From contig CAKOLN010000001.1 in the NCBI GenBank assembly GCA_934096075.1, forward strand, positions 1 to 64,000: a stretch of DNA of 64,000 nt, given 5' to 3'. Positions 35,577 through 43,809 of the stretch are shown piece by piece (the first letter of the stretch is position 1; every line of letters begins with the position of its first letter). The stretch comes from an uncultured Bacilli bacterium (GTDB taxonomy: Bacteria; Bacillota_I; Bacilli_A; RF39; UBA660). The notes under the pieces are model-generated. The model was not told the DNA's origin, did not search any database, and worked only from the letters and a program-made list of their open reading frames with translations. Both the position numbers and the translations under genes were made by a program.

Positions 35577-35583
35577 TTTTTTT
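35562..35583 (+). terminator. Terminator of the DUF362 operon
   Basis: ACTACT / AGTAGT stem with loop ATAA and a T7 tail, overlapping the stop codon. Confidence 0.75.
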
Positions 35584-35604
35584 AAATAAAATATTTTATA
35601 AGTG

Positions 35605-35633
35605 TTGACAAACAAATTATCGGTTGATATAAT
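35605..35633 (+). promoter_or_regulatory. Consensus sigma-A promoter of the HAD-MBL-priA cluster
   Basis: TTGACA, 17-nt spacer, TATAAT: perfect consensus boxes, 25 nt before the HAD start at 35659. Confidence 0.85.
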
Positions 35634-35658
35634 TTAAGTATGCTTAGGAGGAAACTAT

Positions 35659-36141
35659 ATGAAAAGATTATTTATTGATTTTGATGGAGTAATACTTGAT
35701 ACAATAAGTGTTTTGTATGAAGAAGCTAAAAGACAAGAATATGAATTAAATGATACAGAATTTTATAAGAATTTTAATTTTAAATGTATATTAAAAGATA
35801 AATATATTATTAATGATAGTATTAATTGTATTCAAAAGTTGATTGATTCTAATAAGTTTGAAATAAGTATTTTGACTCATTGTAATAGTATTAAAGAAGG
35901 CAGTGATAAAGTTAAGTATATTAGAAAACATTTTAAAGATATTACAGTTATTATATGTCCTAAAGATATTTCTAAAACTAAGATGGTTCATACTGAGGGG
36001 GCAATACTTGTTGATGATTATGCTGGTAATTTGAGAGAGTGGGAAAGTGAAGGTGGAATACCTATTAGATTTTCTACTAAATTAAATGGTAAAGGATTTA
36101 AGGTTATTGATAGATTAGATAGCCTTTTGGAAATGTTTTAA
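35659..36141 (+). CDS. HAD-like 5'-nucleotidase-type hydrolase
   Basis: Haloacid-dehalogenase-fold phosphatase of 160 aa: FIDFDGVILDT (Asp 7 nucleophile, Asp 9 acid) at the N-terminus, a small cap, SILTHCNS as motif II, and VDDYAGNLREW as the motif IV acidic pair. Size and layout are close to the NT5C/5'-deoxyribonucleotidase-like group, so a nucleotide substrate is plausible but unproven. It is the first gene of a cluster running HAD, MBL-fold, priA, fmt under the promoter at 35605. Confidence 0.75.
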   Translation: MKRLFIDFDGVILDTISVLYEEAKRQEYELNDTEFYKNFNFKCILKDKYIINDSINCIQKLIDSNKFEISILTHCNSIKEGSDKVKYIRKHFKDITVIICPKDISKTKMVHTEGAILVDDYAGNLREWESEGGIPIRFSTKLNGKGFKVIDRLDSLLEMF

Positions 36142-36143
36142 TT

Positions 36144-36665
36144 ATGAAAATAGATAAATTAATATTAAATCCATTAGATAATAATACTTATTTTATAATT
36201 AACAATAATGAAGTTATAGTTGTTGATCCAGCTGAAGATACTATTAAGATACAAGAATATTTAGATAAAAATAATCTTAAAGTTTGCGCGATATTTATAA
36301 CGCATTATCATTATGATCATATTGGTTCACTTGAGTATTTAAAAGAAAAATATAAAGTTAAAGTATATGATTATACTACTATAGGAAGTTTTAAAGAAAT
36401 GGGATTAAAGTTTAAGGTTATTCCTACTAAAGGGCATTCTATGGATAGTGTTAGTTTTTATTTTGAAAAAACTAAAGATTTATTTGTGGGAGATTTTGTG
36501 TTTTATGAAAGTATTGGTAGGATGGATTTAGAAGGAGGTAGTGAAGAAGAAATGTACTATAGTTTAAATGAACTTAAAAAATTTGATAAAGATACGAAAT
36601 TATATCCCGGACATGGAATTAGTACAACTTTAGAACATGAACTTCTTTATAATCCATATATATGA
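36144..36665 (+). CDS. MBL-fold metallohydrolase (glyoxalase II-like)
   Basis: Metallo-beta-lactamase-fold hydrolase of 173 aa: THYHYDHIG (metal site, HxHxDH), TKGHSMDSVSFYF, VGDFVF (bridging Asp) and YPGHG (last His). The size matches small GloB-like thioester hydrolases of Firmicutes. It starts 2 nt after the HAD stop with no separate ribosome site, so it is translationally coupled. It overlaps priA by 4 bp. Confidence 0.85.
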   Translation: MKIDKLILNPLDNNTYFIINNNEVIVVDPAEDTIKIQEYLDKNNLKVCAIFITHYHYDHIGSLEYLKEKYKVKVYDYTTIGSFKEMGLKFKVIPTKGHSMDSVSFYFEKTKDLFVGDFVFYESIGRMDLEGGSEEEMYYSLNELKKFDKDTKLYPGHGISTTLEHELLYNPYI

Positions 36666-38839
36666 TAGCAAGTGTATTAATTGAATATAGTGTTAAATCA
36701 TTAGATAAGACTTTTGATTATTTAGTGCCTAATAGTTTAGTAAATGAAATTAAAGTTGGTCAAAAAGTTTTAGTGCCTTTTGGTGTAAAAGAAGTTGAAG
36801 GCTTTGTAATGGGATTCAAAAAAGAAAAAGAAGATGATTTAGAATATAAATATATTATAGATATTGTAGAGAAAGATTTTTGTTTAAATGAAGAATTAAT
36901 TAAATTAGGTAAATATGTTAAAGAAACAACTTTATCTACATTAATTAGTGCTTATCAATCAATGTTTCCTAAAGCATTAAAAGCTTCAAATAAAACCAAT
37001 ATTGGATTAAAAACTAAAAGTTTAGTTTATTTAAATGGTGAGGTTGATGTAGATAAGTTTATAGAAAGCAATAAAAGAAAGAAAAGACAAGTTGAGATTG
37101 TTAAGTTATTAAGAGAAAAGAAAGAAATAGAAAGAAAAGAGATTAATTCAACATCTTTAAGAGAACTTATAGAAAGTAATATTGTTTTAGTTAAAGAAGT
37201 TGAAGAGTTAAGAAAAGTTGATTATATTGAAAGCAATAAAGAAGATATTATTTTGACTGAATCACAGAAAAAATGCTTGAATGAAATTAAAAATAGTACA
37301 AATAATAAAGTTTTATTATATGGTGTTACTGGAAGTGGTAAGACTGAAATATATATTAATTTAATTAAATCATATTTAGAAAATAATAAAAGTATTATTA
37401 TGCTTGTTCCTGAGATTAGTTTGACTCCACAGATAGTTAGTAGATTCAAAAGTGAATTTGGAAGTAGCGTTGCAGTGTTACATAGTGCTTTATCTGAAGG
37501 TGAAAAGTATGATGAGTATAGAAGAATAGTAAGAGGAGAAGTAAATATAGTAGTGGGTGCTAGAAGTGCAGTTTTTGCACCTATTAAAAATATAGGCTTA
37601 ATTATTATAGATGAGTGTGGAAGTCCATCATTTAAACAAGATGTTAATCCAAAGTATAATGCTATAGATGTTGCTTTTAAAAGAGCTGAATACAATAATT
37701 CTCTGGTACTTATGGGAAGTGCTACACCTTTATTAGAACAGTTTGCTAGAGGAGAAAAGGGAGTATTTAAATTAGTTAAATTAACTGAAAGAGTTAGTAA
37801 TAAATTACCTTTTATTAAAACTATTGATATGAACGAGGAAGTTAAAAAAAGAAATTTTACTATTAGTAGTGAACTCAAAGAAAAAATAAATGACAGATTA
37901 AATAAACATGAACAAGTAATATTATTATTAAATAGAAGAGGTTATTCAACATTTATGAGTTGCTCTTCGTGTGGATATGTTTGGAAGTGTCCTAATTGTG
38001 ATATATCATTAATTTATCACAAGACATCTAATAATTTAAGATGTCATTATTGTGGATATACTACTACAATGAGCAAAGTATGTCCTAGTTGCAAAGAAGA
38101 AGCAGTAAAAGATTTAGGTATGGGCACAGAAAAATTAGAAAGTATAGTTAAAGAGATGTTTCCAAATTCTAAAGTAATAAGAATGGATTTAGATACTACT
38201 TATAAAAAAGGGTCTCATCAAAAAATTATAGAAAGCTTTAAAAATCATGAATATGATATTTTGATAGGTACACAAATGATATCTAAAGGGCTTAATTTTA
38301 GAGATGTTAGTTTAGTTGGAGTAGTTAATGCTGATGCATCACTTAATATTCCTGATTTTAGAAGTGGAGAGAGAACTTTTGAATTACTAATGCAAACTTC
38401 TGGAAGATGTGGTAGGTATGAACTTGATGGAGAAGTTTTAATACAAACTTTTAATAAAGATAATTATGTTTTTGATAGTTTAAAAAAACAAGATTATGTT
38501 GATTTTTATAAAAAGGAAATGAAGATTAGAAAAGAATTAAAGTATCCGCCTTATTATTATATGGTTTCTATAAAAATAGTTAGTAATAATTATGAGATGG
38601 CTAGAGATGAAAGCAATAAGGTTAAAAAGTATCTTGATAAAAATTTAAGTGATAATTTTATCGTACTTGGTCCTTCTACTGCGAGTATATTTAAATTGAA
38701 AAATAATTATTATTTTCAAATATTAATTAAGTATAAAAAAGAAGAGAATTTAATGAGTGTTTTAGGTGAGTTAAATGATTTATATACTAGTGATAAGGTT
38801 AAACTTGATATTAATATAAATCCTTTAAATCTAATCTAA
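36662..38839 (+). CDS. priA: Primosomal helicase PriA with altered Walker B
   Basis: Replication-restart DNA helicase of 725 aa. The N-terminal DNA-binding domain (about 1-110) is followed by the helicase core with GVTGSGKTE (Walker A, about 221), the Walker B strand IIIDECGSPSFKQ (about 317) and GSATP. A zinc-binding block follows with eight Cys in CxxC pairs (CSSCGYVWKCPNC, then RCHYCGY and CPSC, about 434-485). The C-terminal part has IGTQMISKGLNF and TSGRCGR. In most PriA proteins the Walker B reads DEEH; here it is DECG. The rest is intact, so it is probably active. It overlaps the MBL gene by 4 bp, and fmt follows. Confidence 0.93.
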   Translation: MIASVLIEYSVKSLDKTFDYLVPNSLVNEIKVGQKVLVPFGVKEVEGFVMGFKKEKEDDLEYKYIIDIVEKDFCLNEELIKLGKYVKETTLSTLISAYQSMFPKALKASNKTNIGLKTKSLVYLNGEVDVDKFIESNKRKKRQVEIVKLLREKKEIERKEINSTSLRELIESNIVLVKEVEELRKVDYIESNKEDIILTESQKKCLNEIKNSTNNKVLLYGVTGSGKTEIYINLIKSYLENNKSIIMLVPEISLTPQIVSRFKSEFGSSVAVLHSALSEGEKYDEYRRIVRGEVNIVVGARSAVFAPIKNIGLIIIDECGSPSFKQDVNPKYNAIDVAFKRAEYNNSLVLMGSATPLLEQFARGEKGVFKLVKLTERVSNKLPFIKTIDMNEEVKKRNFTISSELKEKINDRLNKHEQVILLLNRRGYSTFMSCSSCGYVWKCPNCDISLIYHKTSNNLRCHYCGYTTTMSKVCPSCKEEAVKDLGMGTEKLESIVKEMFPNSKVIRMDLDTTYKKGSHQKIIESFKNHEYDILIGTQMISKGLNFRDVSLVGVVNADASLNIPDFRSGERTFELLMQTSGRCGRYELDGEVLIQTFNKDNYVFDSLKKQDYVDFYKKEMKIRKELKYPPYYYMVSIKIVSNNYEMARDESNKVKKYLDKNLSDNFIVLGPSTASIFKLKNNYYFQILIKYKKEENLMSVLGELNDLYTSDKVKLDININPLNLI

Positions 38840-38874
38840 TATTTGATAAAATATATAAGAAAGGTGTTGATGTT

Positions 38875-39807
38875 ATGAAGGATAAGAAAGTAATATTTAT
38901 GGGTACTCCTGATTTTGCAGTACCTGTGTTAAGAAAATTAATAGAAGAAACCAATGTTGTTTTAGTTGTCACTCAGCCTGATAAGATGGTGGGAAGACAT
39001 CAAGAAGTAATGTATACACCAATAAAAAAGGTTGCTTTAGAAAATAATATACCTGTGTTTCAGCCAAATAATATTAAAGAAGATAATAAAATTATTTTTG
39101 ATACAGATGTAGATATTATTGTGACTTGTGCATTTGGTCAATTTATACCTGAAAGTATTTTAGAATTTCCAAAGTATAAAAGTATTAATGTTCATGCATC
39201 ACTTTTGCCTAAGTTAAGGGGTGGAGCACCTTTACATAAATGTTTAATAGATGGATATAAGAAAACTGGTATTACAATTATGTATATGACTAAAGGAATG
39301 GATACTGGAGATATAATTAGTCAAGAAAGTATTGATATACATATTAATGATAATGTTGGAATCATTCATGATAAGTTAAGTGTAATTGGTGCAGACTTAT
39401 TAATTAAGACATTACCTAGTATATTTGAAGGTACTAATGAAAGAATAAAGCAGGATGAAAAAGAGGTTACTTATGCATATAATATAAGTCGTGAAGAAGA
39501 AAGACTTGATTTTAGTAAAAGTAGTTTAGAAGTACACAACCAAATAAGAGGTCTTTATCCATATCCTGTAAGTTACACTATATTTGATGGAAATATCATA
39601 AAGATATGCGTATCAGAATTAAATGATTCAACTATTGGAAAATCTGGGGAAATAACTAAAGTGACTAAAGATGGTATCATAGTTAAGTGTAGTGACAAAA
39701 GTATATTAATAAAAAAATTAAAACCTAGTGGTAAAAAAGAAATGAATAGTATAGATTTTGCTAATGGCTATGGAAAAGAGAAGTTAATTGGGAGAGTATT
39801 TGAATGA
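38875..39807 (+). CDS. fmt: Methionyl-tRNA formyltransferase
   Basis: Enzyme of 310 aa that formylates initiator Met-tRNA. N-terminal GTPDFAVPVLRKL; catalytic region with NVHASLLPKLRGGAPL and the family motif MYMTKGMDTGDI; C-terminal OB-like domain with RGLYPYPVSY. The length equals the family norm. The gene lies next to priA as in most Bacillota. It ends in TGA and overlaps the next gene by 4 bp. AGAAAGGTG precedes the ATG. Peptide deformylase is not encoded in the window. Confidence 0.95.
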   Translation: MKDKKVIFMGTPDFAVPVLRKLIEETNVVLVVTQPDKMVGRHQEVMYTPIKKVALENNIPVFQPNNIKEDNKIIFDTDVDIIVTCAFGQFIPESILEFPKYKSINVHASLLPKLRGGAPLHKCLIDGYKKTGITIMYMTKGMDTGDIISQESIDIHINDNVGIIHDKLSVIGADLLIKTLPSIFEGTNERIKQDEKEVTYAYNISREEERLDFSKSSLEVHNQIRGLYPYPVSYTIFDGNIIKICVSELNDSTIGKSGEITKVTKDGIIVKCSDKSILIKKLKPSGKKEMNSIDFANGYGKEKLIGRVFE

Positions 39808-40532
39808 ATGATGTAGAGAAAGAAGAACAAAGAAAAAGGTTAATTAAAATTGGTATTTATGTTGGTGTATTTGTATTAGCTTTTATTATTTTAAAAATAG
39901 ATAGTTTGGTATCAAATAAAAATGAAAGTGAAGAAAAAAAAGAAGAAGAAAAAAAATTGGAAATTATTGATAAATTAAAGAATATGTCTGAAGATAATTA
40001 TACTGAAAATATTCACTTAATTATGGATGATGATGCTCTGACATTAGAATTTCAAAAATCAAATAATATAATAATAGGAAGTAAAAAATATCATGGTGAA
40101 GATATAACATTTATAAAAAAAGAAGAAATTTATTATAAGGTTGACGAAAACTCAAATTCTGCTTTACAACTTAGTGATTTTGTTGAATTTAATTATGATA
40201 AAACTTTTATAGATTTAAGTAATATAAAAAAATTATTGTCTAGAGATATAAAACCGCAATATAGCTCTAATAAAGTTTTAATCACATATAAGTTGAATGA
40301 TTTATTATCAATTTATAATAGTTATAATAATTCTACGATTTTGGATTTGGGTTCGGGTGAGTTAATATTAGAAATAAATTATAATGATAATACTTTAGAT
40401 TATTTGTTGATAGATGTTACTGATTTATATAATAAAATTTATAATAAAAATTTAGAAAAGGCTACTCTTAATATCGAGTTAAGTGAATCTAAAGAGGAGG
40501 ATATTTTATGGTTGGATACGTTATTAAAATAA
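39804..40532 (+). CDS. Membrane-anchored hypothetical protein
   Basis: Protein of 242 aa, unrecognised. A cytoplasmic basic/acidic N-terminus (VEKEEQRKRL) precedes one membrane segment (about residues 13-31, IGIYVGVFVLAFIILKI), a Glu/Lys-rich stalk (NESEEKKEEEKK) and an extracellular beta-rich domain. Type II topology is likely. It overlaps fmt by 4 bp and so is cotranscribed with priA-fmt. Confidence 0.6.
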   Translation: MNDVEKEEQRKRLIKIGIYVGVFVLAFIILKIDSLVSNKNESEEKKEEEKKLEIIDKLKNMSEDNYTENIHLIMDDDALTLEFQKSNNIIIGSKKYHGEDITFIKKEEIYYKVDENSNSALQLSDFVEFNYDKTFIDLSNIKKLLSRDIKPQYSSNKVLITYKLNDLLSIYNSYNNSTILDLGSGELILEINYNDNTLDYLLIDVTDLYNKIYNKNLEKATLNIELSESKEEDILWLDTLLK

Positions 40533-40592
40533 TTATCTAGTTTTGTCGAAACTGATGAAATATATATTAAATTGTTGTACTATATACTTGAG

Positions 40593-40694
40593 GTGAGACA
40601 TATCGAAGAAATAAATAAAATGTATGATGAGATTATTAGTGATTTAACTATGTCTATAATAGAAACCAAGAAGAAATTTAAAGATAATAATTAA
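40593..40694 (+). CDS. Possible small protein, 33 aa
   Basis: Open frame GTG..TAA encoding RHIEEINKMYDEIISDLT followed by a Lys-rich tail, helical in character. The GAGGTGAG around the GTG could instead be the ribosome site for a non-standard start a few codons on. Its 3' end forms the stem of the terminator at 40671. A short acidic/basic helical peptide is plausible but weakly supported. Confidence 0.3.
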   Translation: MRHIEEINKMYDEIISDLTMSIIETKKKFKDNN

Positions 40695-40720
40695 ATTTCT
40701 TCCTTTTTAATATTTTTTTT
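40671..40720 (+). terminator. Terminator before gpsB
   Basis: Perfect 11-bp stem AAGAAATTTAA (40671-40681) / TTAAATTTCTT (40691-40701), then T-rich tail including T8. Confidence 0.75.
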
Positions 40721-40729
40721 CGCTAATAT

Positions 40730-40758
40730 TTGACAAAAACAATATATCATTGTAAAAT
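40730..40758 (+). promoter_or_regulatory. Sigma-A promoter of gpsB
   Basis: TTGACA, 17-nt spacer, TAAAAT, 23 nt before the gpsB start. Confidence 0.8.
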
Positions 40759-40781
40759 TAAAATGGAAGAGGGGCAGAGTT

Positions 40782-41096
40782 ATGATAGATGAAAAAATCC
40801 TTTTAACAACAAATGATATACTTGAAAAAGAATTTAAGATTGATGCAAGAGGATATAGGCCTCAAGAAGTAGATAAATTTTTGGATATAATTATAAGAGA
40901 TTATACTGAATATGATAAACTTTTGCATAGATATGAAGCTGAGTTAAAATCAGCTTTAGCTGAGAATGCAAAATTAAAAAGTGAACTTAGAAATTTAAGA
41001 TCTATGCTTAGTGTTGCTGAGAGCAATGGTGGGCAAACTAATTTAGATATTTTAAGAAGACTTAGTGAACTTGAAAAAATAGTTTATGGAGAGTAG
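40782..41096 (+). CDS. gpsB: Cell-division protein GpsB (DivIVA family)
   Basis: Protein of 104 aa: the N-terminal DivIVA-like lipid/PBP-binding segment (ILEKEFKIDARGYRPQEVDKFLD, given here as ILEKEFKIDARGY then RPQEVDKFLD) is followed by a coiled coil (about 35-75) and a short C-terminal helical trimerisation segment. GpsB links peptidoglycan synthases to division in Bacillota. AGAGGGG precedes the ATG. It sits immediately upstream of the RNase P RNA, as in Bacillus, and that neighbourhood supports the call. Confidence 0.9.
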   Translation: MIDEKILLTTNDILEKEFKIDARGYRPQEVDKFLDIIIRDYTEYDKLLHRYEAELKSALAENAKLKSELRNLRSMLSVAESNGGQTNLDILRRLSELEKIVYGE

Positions 41097-41102
41097 AATA
41101 GT

Positions 41103-41443
41103 AAATATCTTAGGTAAACGCTGCATATAATTATGTAGAGGAAAGTCCATACTCGCACATTGCTGAGATGCATGTAGTGTTCATGCTAGAGAAAAAAATA
41201 ACTCTAGGTAGCATTTGCTAACGGCTTCGAAAAAGGAAAGAACTTTCTTGATTAGATTTAAAAGTGCCATAGTGACGATGTCTTTTAGGAATAAAAGGAG
41301 TGGAACGAGGTAAACCCCATGAGCGAGAAACCCAAAATTGGTAGGGGAGTCTTCACAAATGAAATGAAAAGAGTGAAGGAGTTGTAAAACTAGATAAATG
41401 TTTACCACCTGTAAAGGTACAGAAAATGGCTTATTAGATATTT
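41103..41443 (+). ncRNA. rnpB: RNase P RNA, Bacillus (type B) class
   Basis: Catalytic RNA of tRNA 5' processing. The universally conserved blocks are present: GAGGAAAGTCCATACTCGC near the 5' end, GGAACGAGGTAAACCCC, GAGCGAGAAACCCAAA and CAGAAAATGGCTTA at the 3' end. P1 is formed by AAATATCT (41103-41110) and AGATATTT (41436-41443). The length (341 nt) suits the class. It follows gpsB by 6 nt. Confidence 0.93.
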
Positions 41444-41468
41444 ATTTTATTTAATAAAGGAGATACCT

Positions 41469-41969
41469 ATGAAGGAAATAGGAAATATATTTAAGGAAAA
41501 AAGAGAAGAAATTGGAATAAAAGAAGAAGAAGCTGCTAAAGATTTAAATATAACGATTCCACAATTGGAAAATTTGGAAGACGGAAATGTGAATGCTTTT
41601 AAAGATATTTTTTTTCTGAAAGAGCTTGTAAAAAAATATGCTGTATATTTAAATGTAGATGAAGAAGAAATGATGGAGAATTTTAATGACTTTGTATTTG
41701 ATTTTACTTCTAAAATTCCAGTTGAAGAAATTGAACAAAAGGTTAAAGAAATAGAAAAAGAAAATGAAAAAGAAACTAGAAAGAAAATAAGCTCACCTTA
41801 CACTAGGAAGAAAGTAAGAAAGGCCAAAATGAAACCTGTTTATTTCTTTTCAATAATTACAGTGGTATTAGTAAGTTTAACTTTAATTATTTTAAATGTA
41901 GTTTTAAGCAATAAAAGAACAATAAATTATAGTTTAAGGAGTGAAAATTTATATGAATTTACCAAATAA
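41469..41969 (+). CDS. rodZ: RodZ/YmfM-like HTH membrane protein
   Basis: Protein of 166 aa: a cytoplasmic HTH_25-type domain (IGNIFKEKREEIGIKEEEAA.. LENLEDGN, about residues 3-70), a basic linker (KKISSPYTRKKVRKAK), one membrane segment (about 128-150) and a short outside tail. RodZ links MreB to the elongation machinery. The C-terminal beta domain of long RodZ proteins is absent. The order rodZ-pgsA-recA matches ymfM-pgsA-cinA-recA of Bacillus, without cinA. AAAGGAGATA precedes the ATG. Confidence 0.8.
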   Translation: MKEIGNIFKEKREEIGIKEEEAAKDLNITIPQLENLEDGNVNAFKDIFFLKELVKKYAVYLNVDEEEMMENFNDFVFDFTSKIPVEEIEQKVKEIEKENEKETRKKISSPYTRKKVRKAKMKPVYFFSIITVVLVSLTLIILNVVLSNKRTINYSLRSENLYEFTK

Positions 41970-42540
41970 AATTACTATTTCAAGGATTATTTTATCTATT
42001 TTAGTTTTGATTTTGTTAGTTTTTCCATTAGAAAAAATTGGTATTAATATGCCAACAGTTGTAATTAATGGATCTTTACAAGTAGACATTAAATATTTTA
42101 TATGTGGGTTTTTATTTTTGATAGCTAGTGTAACTGACTTTGTTGATGGACATATAGCTAGAAAATATAATATGGTTACTGATTTAGGAAAAGTGATGGA
42201 TGCGATTGCAGACAAGATTTTAGTTAATGGTGTTTTAATTATTTTAGCTAGTCAAGGATTTATAAATGTTGTTATTCCTGTAATAATAGTAAGTAGAGAT
42301 ACAATAGTCGATTGTATAAAAATGGTTGCTGGAAATAAAAAAGGCGCTGTTGGAGCTAGCAAAGCAGGTAAATTAAAAACTATATGTATGATGACTGGTG
42401 TGACATTAATGCTTTTCTATAATCTACCATTCGAATTGATTGGCTTGAGAATTGCTGATTTATTGATAGCTTTTGCAACAATATTATCAGTTATAAGTGG
42501 AATTCAGTATTATCAAAATTATAAAGAATTTTTAGTATAG
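41953..42540 (+). CDS. pgsA: CDP-diacylglycerol-glycerol-3-phosphate 3-phosphatidyltransferase
   Basis: Integral membrane enzyme of 195 aa that makes phosphatidylglycerol phosphate. It has the CDP-alcohol phosphotransferase motif DGHIARKYNMVTDLGKVMD followed by AIAD (DG..AR...G...D...D), with the N-terminal MNLPNKITISRIILS typical of PgsA and about five to six helices. ATG 41953 follows AAGGAG by 11 nt. A GTG at 41941 is too near the site. The gene overlaps rodZ by 17 bp. Confidence 0.93.
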   Translation: MNLPNKITISRIILSILVLILLVFPLEKIGINMPTVVINGSLQVDIKYFICGFLFLIASVTDFVDGHIARKYNMVTDLGKVMDAIADKILVNGVLIILASQGFINVVIPVIIVSRDTIVDCIKMVAGNKKGAVGASKAGKLKTICMMTGVTLMLFYNLPFELIGLRIADLLIAFATILSVISGIQYYQNYKEFLV

Positions 42541-42558
42541 GTTAGCCTATACTTTTTT
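42536..42558 (+). terminator. Terminator of rodZ-pgsA
   Basis: TATAGG / CCTATA stem, loop TTAG, tail CTTTTTTT, overlapping the pgsA stop. Confidence 0.75.
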
Positions 42559-42670
42559 TAATTTTAGCCTTGACTTACTATGTTTACTTTAATAAAATAA
42601 GTATACAAGCTTTGCTTGTAGGTTATAACTATTAAATAAATGTTTTTGAATACAAATGTTTGAAAAATTG

Positions 42671-42699
42671 TTGACAAATAAAAAAAATAATTGTAAAAT
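42671..42699 (+). promoter_or_regulatory. Sigma-A promoter of recA
   Basis: TTGACA, 17-nt spacer, TAAAAT, 23 nt before the recA start. A possible but degenerate SOS-box-like sequence lies just upstream (see rejected items). A GC-richer hairpin TACAAGC-TTT-GCTTGTA lies at 42604-42620. Confidence 0.8.
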
Positions 42700-42722
42700 T
42701 AAATTACAAATAGGAGGACATT

Positions 42723-43763
42723 ATGGTAAAAAACATGAAAACAGAAGAAAAGGATAAGGCATTAGCACAGGTATTACAGGATATTGAAAAACAATTTGGA
42801 AAAGGTGCTATTATGAAGTTAGGGGAAGATGGAGTTAAGGATATAGATGTTGTATCTTCTGGAAGTCTCGCACTTGATATTGCGTTGGGTGTTGGTGGCT
42901 ATCCAAAAGGAAGAATAATAGAAATATATGGACCAGAATCAAGTGGTAAAACAACATTCGCATTACATGCAATAGCTGAAGTACAAAAAACTGGTGGAAG
43001 AGCTGCATTTATTGATGCAGAACATGCTTTAGATCCAGTATATGCTAAAAATTTAGGTGTAGATATTAATAATTTGTTATTAAGTCAACCTGATACTGGT
43101 GAGCAAGCATTAGAAATATGCGAAGCACTTGTTAGAAGTGAAGCTATGTCTATTATAGTTATTGACTCAGTTGCGGCATTGGTACCACAAGCTGAAATAG
43201 AAGGCGAAATGGGTGATTCGCATGTTGGTTTACAAGCCAGACTTATGAGTCAAGCATTAAGAAAATTATCTGGTGCTATTAATAAGACTAATACTATATG
43301 TATATTTATTAATCAATTAAGAGAAAAAGTTGGAGTTATGTTTGGTAATCCTGAAACTACTCCAGGTGGAAGAGCACTTAAGTTTTATTCATCAATTAGA
43401 CTTGATGTAAGACGTGCTGAACAAATTAAGGTTGGAACAGAAGTTATAGGTAATAAAACAGTAGTTAAAGTTGTTAAAAATAAAGTAGCTCCACCATTTA
43501 AAACTGCTGAAGTTGAAATTATGTACGGACAAGGTGTAAGTCATGAAGGTGAACTTGTTGATATAGCTAGCAATTTGGATATTATTGAAAAAAGTGGTGC
43601 TTGGTATTCTTACAAAGGAGAAAAAATAGGACAAGGTAAAGAAAATGTCAAAGCAATGTTAAGAGAAAATAAAGCTTTACTAGATGAGATAGAGGATAAA
43701 GTAAGAGAACATTATTCTTTTAAATCTACTAATAAGAAAGAAAAGAAAGAAGAAGGTAAATAA
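42723..43763 (+). CDS. recA: Recombinase RecA
   Basis: Strand-exchange and SOS coprotease protein of 346 aa. Visible marks are the N-terminal helix with IEKQFGKGAIMKLG, Walker A GPESSGKT (residues 70-77), the catalytic region FIDAEHALDP, Walker B IIVIDSVAAL, loop L1 EGEMGDSHVGLQARLMSQAL, INQLREKVGVMFGNPETTPG (L2) and a Lys/Glu-rich C-terminal tail. The length is normal. AGGAGG precedes the ATG. The gene follows pgsA but has its own promoter. Confidence 0.98.
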   Translation: MVKNMKTEEKDKALAQVLQDIEKQFGKGAIMKLGEDGVKDIDVVSSGSLALDIALGVGGYPKGRIIEIYGPESSGKTTFALHAIAEVQKTGGRAAFIDAEHALDPVYAKNLGVDINNLLLSQPDTGEQALEICEALVRSEAMSIIVIDSVAALVPQAEIEGEMGDSHVGLQARLMSQALRKLSGAINKTNTICIFINQLREKVGVMFGNPETTPGGRALKFYSSIRLDVRRAEQIKVGTEVIGNKTVVKVVKNKVAPPFKTAEVEIMYGQGVSHEGELVDIASNLDIIEKSGAWYSYKGEKIGQGKENVKAMLRENKALLDEIEDKVREHYSFKSTNKKEKKEEGK

Positions 43764-43809
43764 AAAGAACAGGTTAATAGGGATTTGTTAAGTCTCTACC
43801 TGTTCTTTT
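43763..43809. terminator. Bidirectional terminator between recA and the convergent kinase-like gene
   Basis: AAAAGAACAGGT (43763-43774) pairs perfectly with ACCTGTTCTTTT (43798-43809). The last codons of the minus-strand gene lie in the loop. Confidence 0.75.

Noticed and set aside
42640..42665. LexA (SOS) box before recA
   Set aside because: GAATACAAATGTTTG shares only part of the CGAACRNRYGTTCG pattern; the left half-site is poor, so no call was made.
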